From Pseudomonadota bacterium (GTDB lineage Bacteria; Pseudomonadota; Alphaproteobacteria; Micavibrionales; UBA2020): DNA of 64,000 nucleotides. Made by a program: the position numbers and the translations under genes. Under the pieces are notes generated by a model. That model worked only from the letters and a program-made list of their open reading frames with translations. It ran no database searches and was not told the DNA's origin. Position 1 is the first letter of the stretch. Each line of letters begins with the position of its first letter. The DNA is taken from contig JAJZVA010000004.1 in the NCBI GenBank assembly GCA_021845905.1, positions 122,289-186,288 on the forward strand, written 5' to 3'. Positions 27,108 to 34,341 of this stretch are shown in pieces.

Positions 27108-27488
27108 ATGACGCAAGAATTAGAAAAAATAAAAAAGTCCTATAGACTTTTATTGGAAGCTAAGAAGTATAACTTTCCTAAACCGGATGAAAAGTTAGAA
27201 GCCCCTACGCAACAGGGCGTCTATGTCATTTCTGCACCAAACGGCGCTGTGCTTCATGTTGGAAAAACATCCCGTGCCAAGAATGGCCTGAGGCAACGAT
27301 TAAAAAACCATCTCCTTGGCCAATCGTCTTTTACCAAGAAATATCTAAATGGCGATGGTAAAAAACTTAGAGGGAAACATACATTTAAGTACGTCAGGGT
27401 TGATAATTCGCGCTTACGAACTCTAGTCGAGGCCTACGCCATTGCCCATCTATGCCCGAAGCATTTAGGTACTGGCACCCCCGATTAA
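27108..27488 (+). CDS. GIY-YIG nuclease-domain protein
   Basis: A 126-residue protein with one GIY-YIG-like domain: GVYVISAPNG, LHVGKTSRAKNGLRQRLKNHL (with the conserved Arg) and a later LVEAYAIAHLCPKHLG (the metal-binding Glu). It directly follows int with no gap. Element 3 has a different nuclease (EVE-like/HNH) in this slot and element 1 has none. It may act in recombination, in exclusion of competitors or in defence; nothing in the sequence decides. Confidence 0.75.
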   Translation: MTQELEKIKKSYRLLLEAKKYNFPKPDEKLEAPTQQGVYVISAPNGAVLHVGKTSRAKNGLRQRLKNHLLGQSSFTKKYLNGDGKKLRGKHTFKYVRVDNSRLRTLVEAYAIAHLCPKHLGTGTPD

Positions 27489-27502
27489 TTCCGGTAAAAG
27501 AA

Positions 27503-27528
27503 GGTGCGCGGTCGCCCGCGCACCTTCC
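27503..27528. terminator. Hairpin between the int operon and the small reverse gene
   Basis: AAGGTGCGCGG/CCGCGCACCTT forms a strong stem without a long T-run. A near-identical hairpin lies at 56712-56737 in element 3. Confidence 0.65.
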
Positions 27529-27537
27529 GGAACGCGC

Positions 27538-27735
27538 TTAGAAACGCGGGCCACGGGGCTTGTACGCTCTTTTGCGATGCAAGATACGCTGGATATTCTC
27601 CAGTGATATTCTCGACAGCGGGCAATCCGCCGCCGAGAGGTTCCGGCGGGTGAGGTCGGTCAGTATCGAGTGGTACATGGCGTGAAGTTCGGCTTCGCCC
27701 AGATGTTCGAGTTCCGCTAGCGTGATGATAAACAT
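27538..27735 (-). CDS. Conserved small element protein (65 aa), copy 2
   Basis: MFIITLAELEHLGEAELHAM begins a 65-residue helical protein with a basic C-terminus (RILHRKRAYKPRGPRF). It is more than 60 percent identical by eye to the element 3 copy and more distantly related to the 61-aa element 1 copy. CAGGAGAAGAAA precedes the ATG. Confidence 0.8.
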   Translation of the reverse strand: MFIITLAELEHLGEAELHAMYHSILTDLTRRNLSAADCPLSRISLENIQRILHRKRAYKPRGPRF

Positions 27736-27813
27736 TTTCTTCTCCTGTCTTTTCCGGCCACGACCATCGCGGCCTTCATGCGGCAGACAGGGCTGGCGCG
27801 TTCGTTTGGACGC

Positions 27814-27850
27814 ACTTCAGCGAAACGCAGTGGCAGAGCCTTTTAAGGCT
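27814..27850 (-). promoter_or_regulatory. Conserved hairpin upstream of the small gene, copy 2
   Basis: CGAAACGCAGTGG followed by the stem AGCCTT/AAGGCT and TTGCGTC. It matches the blocks at 6345 and 57030. Confidence 0.6.
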
Positions 27851-27856
27851 TGCGTC

Positions 27857-28099
27857 TTAAAGACGAACCGGCGGCAGGATGCGAAATGAAAAGGACGCGT
27901 GACATGGTTGGAATACACAAGAAACATCGACCTCCCTCACCGCCGATCCGGTCTTGATTCCCTCTGGCGTTTGAACGACGACCGTCATCTTGTACCTCCA
28001 TGAACCGGACGGGTAAGCCTGCCTCCATATCAGCTTCGCGCTACCGTATAACACTGCCAGCACAACCAAAAACCAGACTGACTTCGGTATCCTTTTCAT
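27857..28099 (-). pseudogene. Truncated copy of the lipase-partner gene
   Basis: The first 60 residues (TM anchor, then YPSGSWRYKMTVVVQTPEG and IKTGSAVREVD) closely match the start of the 235-aa protein at 44660-45367. The match then stops and the frame runs about 20 residues into leader-side sequence (HASFSFRILPPVRL). The upstream bases (ATGTCATCTCC) also match those before the 46461 gene start. It is an N-terminal scrap, probably left by recombination, and interrupts the space between the small gene and leader 3. Confidence 0.7.
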
Positions 28100-28254
28100 G
28101 TCATCTCCAAAATCTTGAACGACTCTAGCGGTTCATTACCAGTCTAGCCCGTAATGAACGCAAAGGGTAGGTGCCTGTTTGCCGCCCGTGTTCTGTAACC
28201 CGCGGGTCAGCCCATCTCTCTCCTTATAAAAATTTGCAATCACCTATGCGTGCA

Positions 28255-28405
28255 GGGTTCGAGCCTCTTGCCATACGCGGGCGCGAAGCGAGTCAACAGG
28301 AAAATCGGTTCCCCCTGAAGGTCTCCGCCCAATTTTCCTGTCTGACTCTGCGCCCTTGCGCATGGCTTTGGGGAGGCATCGCCCGCAAGGGTCATCGCAA
28401 ACATA
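28255..28405 (+). ncRNA. Structured leader, copy 3 (before the 61-aa gene and ardC)
   Basis: The arms are at 28290-28308 and 28329-28348. The outer stem reads GAGTCA/TGACTC where the other copies read GCGTCA/TGACGC, a compensatory change. The inner stem is ACAGGAAAAT/ATTTTCCTGT. The loop is short. The downstream GGAGGCATCGCCCGCAAGGG segment matches copies 1 and 4. Confidence 0.7.
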
Positions 28406-28417
28406 AGGAGACTGAAC

Positions 28418-28603
28418 ATGACCACCACGACAGAAACAACGACTTCAAAAGCAAAACAGCCACCCGCCTTCTACATCTTCACGCAATCCAAAGACGGCAA
28501 GAGCCAGCGCGTCGGCGCGGCCTTCCGGCACAGCAAAAGCAACGGCTTCAACGTCCTGATCGGCAACACCCGCTACGTGGCCTTTCCCCCGAAAGTGAAG
28601 TGA
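28418..28603 (+). CDS. Conserved small protein (61 aa), FPPK type, copy 2
   Basis: After MTTTTETTTSKAKQ comes FYIFTQSKDGKSQ, GAAFRHSKSNGFNVLIGNTRY and VAFPPKVK, the same domain as the element 1 protein at 6904. It follows the structured leader (TAAGGAGACTGAAC before the ATG) and precedes ardC by 11 bases, as copy 1 precedes parB. Function unknown. Confidence 0.8.
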   Translation: MTTTTETTTSKAKQPPAFYIFTQSKDGKSQRVGAAFRHSKSNGFNVLIGNTRYVAFPPKVK

Positions 28604-28614
28604 GGAGCAAAGCC

Positions 28615-29499
28615 ATGACACAGCACGTCAAATCCGACATTTACACCCGCGTCACGGAGAAGATCATCGCCGCCCTCGAACAGGGCGAGCGCACCTGGGT
28701 TCCGCGCTGGAACGCGGCGCACCAGGCGGGGCCGGTCTCGCGCCCCTTGCGGCAGAACGGCATCCCCTACAGAGGCATGAACGTGCTTCTGCTCTGGGCG
28801 GAGGCGATGGAGAAAGGCTACGCCGCGCCCATCTGGATGACCTATAAGCAAGCGCAAGAGCTCGGCGCGCAGGTCAAAAAGGGCGAGAAAGGCGCACTGG
28901 TCGTTTACGCCAATACCGTCGACAAGACGGAAAAAGGCGAAAACGGCGAAGACGTCGAGCGGAGAATAGCCTTCATGCGCGGCTACACCGTGTTCAACGT
29001 CGAGCAAGTCGAAGGATTGCCGCAGCATTACTACGCGAAGCCCGCCGATCCCCTGCCGGTCACGGAACGCATGGCCGCCGTGGAGGATTACATCACGGCC
29101 ACCGGCGCGGACATCCGCCATGGCGGAAACAGCGCCTACTACGCGCCCGGGCCGGACTTTGTGCAAATGCCGCAGTTCGAGACCTTCAAAGACAAGGAAG
29201 GCTATTACGCGACGCTGCTGCACGAGCTGGTGCACTGGTCCGGCGCAAAACGCCGCCTCGACCGCAGCTTCGGCGAAGGCAAATTCGGCAACGAAGCCTA
29301 CGCCCGCGAGGAGCTGGTGGCTGAACTCGGCGCGGCCTTCCTCTGCACCGATCTCGGTATCACCCCCGAAGTCAGGGACGACCACGCGCCCTACATCGCA
29401 AGCTGGCTCGAAGTGCTAAAACGCGACAAGCGGGCGATATTCAGCGCGGCGGCGCATGCGCAGCGGGCGGCGGATTATTTGGGCGGGTTGCAGTCTTGA
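28615..29499 (+). CDS. ardC: ArdC-type antirestriction protein
   Basis: A 294-residue protein. The N-terminal half (DIYTRVTEKIIAALEQGERTWVPRW, then RGMNVLLLW, WMTYKQAQELGAQVKKGEKG) is the ArdC single-strand-DNA-binding domain. The C-terminal half is a zincin-like metallopeptidase with HELVHWSG (HExxH near residue 203) and EELVAELGAAFL supplying the third ligand. ArdC proteins protect transferred DNA from restriction. The ATG at 28615 follows GAGGAGCAAAGCC. It shares leader 3 with the small gene before it. Confidence 0.92.
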   Translation: MTQHVKSDIYTRVTEKIIAALEQGERTWVPRWNAAHQAGPVSRPLRQNGIPYRGMNVLLLWAEAMEKGYAAPIWMTYKQAQELGAQVKKGEKGALVVYANTVDKTEKGENGEDVERRIAFMRGYTVFNVEQVEGLPQHYYAKPADPLPVTERMAAVEDYITATGADIRHGGNSAYYAPGPDFVQMPQFETFKDKEGYYATLLHELVHWSGAKRRLDRSFGEGKFGNEAYAREELVAELGAAFLCTDLGITPEVRDDHAPYIASWLEVLKRDKRAIFSAAAHAQRAADYLGGLQS

Positions 29500-29632
29500 T
29501 TGGGGGCCAAAATGTGTTTCGCGGGCCACAATAATACCCGTCGGTAACATAGACAAATAACATTAAGAGTCCACTCATTAACAATAGACCAACTGCCGCT
29601 CCAAGGATAAACGATTTAGACGCTGGCTTCAT
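29441..29632 (-). CDS. Small single-helix membrane protein (63 aa)
   Basis: MKPASKSFILGAAVGLLLMS begins a protein with one membrane helix and a short outer part (TDGYYCGPRNTFW). The tail overlaps the convergent ardC end by 59 bases. Upstream, TATGAGGAATAAAA precedes the ATG, and the next small gene has the same leader. Function unknown. Confidence 0.5.
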   Translation of the reverse strand: MKPASKSFILGAAVGLLLMSGLLMLFVYVTDGYYCGPRNTFWPPIKTATRPNNPPPAAHAPPR

Positions 29633-29677
29633 TTTTATTCCTCATAGGGCAGTTGGAATCTCGAGAATAGTCGTTTT

Positions 29678-29791
29678 TTAAAACGTGGCTGTGTAACAGA
29701 AATATGATCCGATAACAAAGAAAAAGAGGAATATAGCCAGTATTACACCAACTACCCCTCCAAAGATAAACCATTTAGATGTCGGCTTCAT
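29678..29791 (-). CDS. Very small membrane protein (37 aa), paralogue of the preceding one
   Basis: Reading left from 29791: MKPTSKWFIFGGVVGVILAI, then FLFFFVIGSYFCYTATF and a stop. It aligns with the 63-aa protein at the start (MKP-SK--I-G--VG) and at the Y-C motif after the helix. The leader TATGAGGAATAGAA is almost the same. It is a tandem duplication of a one-helix protein gene. Confidence 0.5.
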   Translation of the reverse strand: MKPTSKWFIFGGVVGVILAIFLFFFVIGSYFCYTATF

Positions 29792-29824
29792 TTCTATTCC
29801 TCATATAATGAGTTTGAAGTAACC

Positions 29825-29892
29825 TAATATACCAGATACTCAACCTTCTTCCAGCAGAGCTTTTCTTACATCTTCCTCTGACCAATGAAGCC
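29825..29892 (-). repeat. Relic of the mob-operon gene 3' end, left of the defence cargo
   Basis: These 68 bp match 33991-34058, the last codons of the 111-aa gene (LHWSEEDVRKALLEEG) plus 15 bp beyond its stop, with about eight differences. Both copies have the same orientation and bracket the helicase and DUF4268 genes. Confidence 0.8.
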
Positions 29893-30039
29893 GTTATGAT
29901 CTGCGGGCGAACAGCAAAGAGAAGATTGCGACAGCATGGCTGTTAATGATACGCTTATTTCTGAAATTAAATGTTATTGTGACAATTCAAGGCGGGCTTT
30001 TTATAACTTCTGCATTAAAAACACGGCGCTCCCTGCAAT

Positions 30040-32964
30040 ATGGATCAAAAAAAGTTTCAATCCCTGTTGACCTACTACCTGAGCTGCATGGATGCGGAGG
30101 AGGCAACCCAGCTTACTTTAAGAAAAAATCAGGAGTACCGTACCTATATTTTTCTGAATAAGGGCGCGGGCGAGAGTCTTTTTTCTCGTGATTTGCCGCT
30201 ATTGGATGTTGCCCTGCATGATGCGCAGGAGAAAAAGTTTATCGAACAAAAATCGCCCGACGGAGAATCGCTAGTCGATCTCCATTACGGGTTTCCGGTT
30301 TTTAAAGACGAGCGGGACATGATGTCGCCGCTCTTTTTTGTCGAGGCGGCTGTCAGTTTCGCCGATGACAGGACGATCCGTCTTTTGCCAAAGATAAAAA
30401 ATTTCTTGGTCAACCGCGCCTATTTCCTCAAACGCTACAATACTGAAGAAATACAGAACATTTGCGACGAACTTGAAGGCGAGTTCGGCAGCTTTGAAGC
30501 GCGTATGAAAGCGGCGGGAAAATATATCCCTTCGTTGACGCAAGAAAATAATGACTGGATGCAAACGCCTATTTTGTTTCGCACAAATAAGGGCGGTATA
30601 AAGGACAAACTGCGCTATGAACTTGGACAGCTTTTCAGAAATAACGATGTGCTTGCCAAGGAAACGGCGCTGAGCTTTTTCGTTCAGGGTAGTAAAGGCG
30701 CGCCCGCGCAGAAAAAAAAGCCTGTTTTAGAGACAGGCGCGCTGAACCAGCAGCAGGAAGATGCCGTCGGAAAAGGGCTGCAAGCCCCGCTGACCGTTGT
30801 TACAGGCCCGCCGGGGACGGGAAAAACGCAGGTCGTGACCGCGCTTATCGCCAGCGCGGTTTTTAACGGCCAGACCGTGCTGTTTGCCAGTAATAACAAC
30901 ATGCCTGTGGACGGCGTTTATCAACGCTTAGGCCTCAGCATGGAGAGTGCGGGCAACTGGACGATGCGTTTGGGAAATCAGGCGAAGACGGAAGAATGCC
31001 GCAAGTGCATACTCTCCTTGCTTGATCGTCTAAAAACAATGGGTTTTTCCAAGGCCGACTTGGATCAGGAAATGGAAAAATTCGCGGAAATTGACCGTAA
31101 AATCCAGCAAACGCTGGACGGTATTCAGCAAGCCCGCGCCTTGCAGGAAAAAATCAGCGACTTATACCAGAAGGAAGCAGCCGCCGCACAAGAATTGCCC
31201 GAGGCTTGGCTGCGGCAATTCACGGACAAGGACCCGGCGGCGCTGGATGCTGGCGCTGTCAAAAAATACAAAAAGCACAGCGCCCCCGGCCTTTTGTTTT
31301 GGTTGCGCTGCAAATTCTCCAGCGTGGACACCTTCAGGGAAAAGCATAATACCCTGCTGACGGCAGTTTTCCGCGAGAGCGAAGGCATCGCGGATTTTTC
31401 GGACTGGCTGCTGATCGGCGAGGACTGGCTGGAGGCAGTGGAGAAGTCCCGTAAAACGGCAGGGTATGTATCGCACCATCAAAGTTGGGCTATGTGCATA
31501 GCGCAGCGGAGATTGATGGAAGAAAAAATGGCGCAGTTCCCGTCAACGGTCGCGTTATATGAATTAAAGCAGGAAAAATCCGCCATTTCTCAAAAACTGC
31601 TGGATAAAAAATGGCTCGGCAATATTTACCACTGCCAAAAAGACGCGCAGGAAGCGGCTAACAGTTACTTCAAGGACATCGAGGATCGCAGCGCGGGGCG
31701 CTTCAAGCGCCTGAGAAAATCTCTGGATGAGTTAAAACGCTTTTTTCCGGTATGGATAACAACCAATCAATCGGTCAACAATGCCATGCCGTTGCAGGCG
31801 GGGTTGTTCGATCTGGTTGTTATTGATGAAGCGGGGCAGTGTGATATTCCGTCCGTTATTCCCCTGCTTTACCGTGCCAAACGCGCCGTTATCATCGGCG
31901 ACCCCCAGCAATTCCGGCATATTACCTCTCTGAAGGACGATACTGAGCACGCGCTTGTTCAAGCTACCGGGCTGGAAGACATCATTGATGACTGGTCTTA
32001 CACAAGAAGATCGGCCTTTGACCGTGCATTCGCCGCGACGGACTGCGCGGCATTTCTGAAGCAACATTACAGATGCCATCCGGACATCATAGAATTTTCA
32101 AACTGTAACTTCTATGAAGGGAAACTGGTTGCGCAAACGTCGCTGTCGCAGTTTCATAACCGCCTGCCGATAGAAGAAAGCGGCCTTATCTGGCATCATA
32201 CGGCGGGCAATGTCGTCAAAGAGCGGAAGGGAGCGTGGAATCCTGTTGAAGTCGGCAAGACCGTCGAGCTGTTCGGCCAGTGGGAACGGCAAGGCTTGTT
32301 TGCCGCGCGCGACCTGACTTACGGCGTTGTGACGCCGTTTCGCAGACAGGTGGAAGAACTTAAAAAGGCCTTCGCGCAAACCCCTTGGTTCAGGGCCGTC
32401 GAGAGCCGTTTCACCATTGGCACGGTTCACAGCTTTCAGGGAAGCGAGTGCGATGTTCTGGTTTACTCGCCCGTCGTCGCGGAAAATATGGATCGGCATC
32501 TTGTCAAATTCGCCGCGACGCAAGACGATTTGATTAACGTCACCGTGACACGGGCGAAAAACCTGCTCTGCATTGTGGGTGATATTTCCGCTTGTCAGGA
32601 AGTGGCTCTGGATACGCCGCTCTACCAACTGGCGAATTACGCCGAAAAACTGCGCAAGCAGCAACGCCACCCCCTGAACTTCGCGGAAAAGTCTCTTGCC
32701 GATATTTTAGACGGTCTCAAACTGAGCTACGCGCCCCAATACGAGATCGGGGAATATCGGCTGGATTTCGCCGTAAACGCGCCGTCCGGCGAGCGCTACA
32801 ACGTCGAAGTGGATGGAGATGTTCACCTGACGGCAGAGGCCGTCCGGCATGATGCGCGGCGCGACGCTTTTGTGAAAAGCCAGGGGTTTAAGGTTTTACG
32901 GTTTACCGCCCGCGATATTTCTCACAGGCCTCAGGCCGTCAAGGAGCGACTGATGCGGATTTAG
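30040..32964 (+). CDS. SF1 helicase fused to a PD-(D/E)XK nuclease domain
   Basis: A 974-residue protein. Residues 1-240 are an unassigned N-terminal region. Helicase motifs follow: GPPGTGKTQ (Walker A, about 256), VVIDEAGQCDIPS (motif II, about 597), VIIGDPQQF (III), QHYRCHP (IV), TIGTVHSFQGSE (V) and NVTVTRAKN (VI), the DNA2/UPF1-like order. Residues about 885-974 look like a small nuclease (YEIGEYRLDFAV, then YNVEVDGDVH, KVLRFTARDI), as in DUF559-type enzymes. Such helicase-nuclease proteins are frequent in defence islands; a phage or plasmid defence role is inferred. No clear Shine-Dalgarno precedes the ATG. Confidence 0.85.
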   Translation: MDQKKFQSLLTYYLSCMDAEEATQLTLRKNQEYRTYIFLNKGAGESLFSRDLPLLDVALHDAQEKKFIEQKSPDGESLVDLHYGFPVFKDERDMMSPLFFVEAAVSFADDRTIRLLPKIKNFLVNRAYFLKRYNTEEIQNICDELEGEFGSFEARMKAAGKYIPSLTQENNDWMQTPILFRTNKGGIKDKLRYELGQLFRNNDVLAKETALSFFVQGSKGAPAQKKKPVLETGALNQQQEDAVGKGLQAPLTVVTGPPGTGKTQVVTALIASAVFNGQTVLFASNNNMPVDGVYQRLGLSMESAGNWTMRLGNQAKTEECRKCILSLLDRLKTMGFSKADLDQEMEKFAEIDRKIQQTLDGIQQARALQEKISDLYQKEAAAAQELPEAWLRQFTDKDPAALDAGAVKKYKKHSAPGLLFWLRCKFSSVDTFREKHNTLLTAVFRESEGIADFSDWLLIGEDWLEAVEKSRKTAGYVSHHQSWAMCIAQRRLMEEKMAQFPSTVALYELKQEKSAISQKLLDKKWLGNIYHCQKDAQEAANSYFKDIEDRSAGRFKRLRKSLDELKRFFPVWITTNQSVNNAMPLQAGLFDLVVIDEAGQCDIPSVIPLLYRAKRAVIIGDPQQFRHITSLKDDTEHALVQATGLEDIIDDWSYTRRSAFDRAFAATDCAAFLKQHYRCHPDIIEFSNCNFYEGKLVAQTSLSQFHNRLPIEESGLIWHHTAGNVVKERKGAWNPVEVGKTVELFGQWERQGLFAARDLTYGVVTPFRRQVEELKKAFAQTPWFRAVESRFTIGTVHSFQGSECDVLVYSPVVAENMDRHLVKFAATQDDLINVTVTRAKNLLCIVGDISACQEVALDTPLYQLANYAEKLRKQQRHPLNFAEKSLADILDGLKLSYAPQYEIGEYRLDFAVNAPSGERYNVEVDGDVHLTAEAVRHDARRDAFVKSQGFKVLRFTARDISHRPQAVKERLMRI

Positions 32965-32995
32965 AGGCAGGCTTTGCCTATGGTACGCAGCTAGT

Positions 32996-33946
32996 TTATC
33001 CAAAAACCTTTAGTTTCTTGAGATATGGTTGGAGCGTTTTTTCAAGTTTATCCATATCACGGATAGTTTCATCTTGAACTTGGGGCCACTCCTCATCGGG
33101 AGAACGGTATCCACCACCGGATCGAGTAAACTGAATACGGCAAGCCCTTCTTCCGTCTAGGCGTTCCCAGATCAGAGGCGTACCGAATGCTTGATTGATA
33201 GCGTCTTTGTGCGCATATAGTTGATCAAAGATTTGTTTATTTTCTTCTTCGGTATCCTTGCCGCGATCAATGTAAAGTTCTACGCGACATTCGTCTTGCA
33301 TCACTACATAATTGAAATTCAGTCCGCGAATGCCAGCGCTCACTCCAATCCAACCATGTTCACTTGGTGAAATATGGGCGTGGGTTTTATTTATTTTGGC
33401 GGAACGTTCGATAATATCCATCCACCAACGTTTACGGATAGAATAGCGTTCTGCCCTGTTGTGCTTTGCCTGTCCTACTTCTTTTGCTTCCGCAGAAGGG
33501 CCAACTATTAAAGTCAAAAGAGGCGCTGCGGGAGAGTCCTCAATTTTTACAGCCTCAATTTTAGCCATGTAAAAATCAGCGCTACTTGTTTCATTGAGCC
33601 AAGCAATGGCTTTCACATGTTCTGGGCGTGGATTGGAGACAATCCATACAGCTTTCCCGGCTTCCATGGCCGTTAGATAGGTAATCAGTTTCCCAAGATG
33701 ATCGTGATTGCTTTTTTCAAGCTGATTCTCAATCACAACGGTCCCGCCGTTTTCATCCTCAGCGACTAAATCGACACTAAAGTCACCCGCCGATTTTTCA
33801 CGCTCAGCGCTAATGAGGTTTAGATCGAGCGACTCGTTGAGCACTTCCAGGTTGTTTTCCAACCATTGGGTAAAGTCCAATGCTTCGTGTTTCCAGACCT
33901 CGCGTAGGGGAACGCGCTGTAGACGGCCAATATTAGTGGGGGTCAT
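32996..33946 (-). CDS. DUF4268-type PD-(D/E)XK nuclease-like protein
   Basis: A 316-residue protein. Residues about 50-85 (AGDFSVDLVAEDENGGTVV, then IENQLEKSNHDHLGKLITYL) give a D...ExQ active site of the PD-(D/E)XK type. The C-terminal half, with RYSIRKRWWMDIIERS and the later VVMQDECRVELYIDRG, resembles DUF4268. Such proteins often sit in defence loci. It converges on the helicase-nuclease gene, with 31 bases between stops. The start follows CAAGGAGATCTTTA. Confidence 0.8.
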   Translation of the reverse strand: MTPTNIGRLQRVPLREVWKHEALDFTQWLENNLEVLNESLDLNLISAEREKSAGDFSVDLVAEDENGGTVVIENQLEKSNHDHLGKLITYLTAMEAGKAVWIVSNPRPEHVKAIAWLNETSSADFYMAKIEAVKIEDSPAAPLLTLIVGPSAEAKEVGQAKHNRAERYSIRKRWWMDIIERSAKINKTHAHISPSEHGWIGVSAGIRGLNFNYVVMQDECRVELYIDRGKDTEEENKQIFDQLYAHKDAINQAFGTPLIWERLDGRRACRIQFTRSGGGYRSPDEEWPQVQDETIRDMDKLEKTLQPYLKKLKVFG

Positions 33947-33990
33947 TAAAGATCTCCTTGTAGGTTAGAAGATAGCTCAAAAATTTGATT

Positions 33991-34058
33991 TAATATACCA
34001 GAAACTCACCCTTCTTCTAGTAGTGCTTTTCTTACATCTTCCTCCGACCAATGAAGCC
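33991..34058 (-). repeat. Direct repeat right of the defence cargo (3' end of the intact 111-aa gene)
   Basis: This is the parent of the relic at 29825-29892. It includes the 3' end of the intact gene and 15 bp beyond its stop. Confidence 0.8.
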
Positions 34059-34341
34059 TTTGCGGCTCGCCGTGCAGGAGCGTGGCACGTTTCTTGGTGA
34101 TGACGGTGCCGACCTTGTGCGGTAGGAGTTCTTTGGCGACGGTGTTTTCGAGGAGTGCAGATTTCAGGACGGTGAGTTTGATGAAGTCGCCGTCTATCTC
34201 AGTGATTTGCGCGATGATTTTTTGCTTGCCGACGGGGCGGGGCTTGATCTTGCGCCGCCTTGTTGTCCGGCGCGGCCAGATCGCCTCCGTCCATTCTATG
34301 ACGTCGGATATGACGAAACTGTCCGACTGCTCCCACGTCAT
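34006..34341 (-). CDS. Conserved mob-operon protein (111 aa), copy 2
   Basis: MTWEQSDSFVISDVIEWTEA begins a homologue of the 10686-11015 protein, with the same basic patch (RRTTRRRKIKPRPVGKQKI), OB-like stretch and C-terminus. Its ATG overlaps the relaxase stop (ATGA), showing that it belongs to the mob operon. Function unknown. Confidence 0.82.
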   Translation of the reverse strand: MTWEQSDSFVISDVIEWTEAIWPRRTTRRRKIKPRPVGKQKIIAQITEIDGDFIKLTVLKSALLENTVAKELLPHKVGTVITKKRATLLHGEPQRLHWSEEDVRKALLEEG

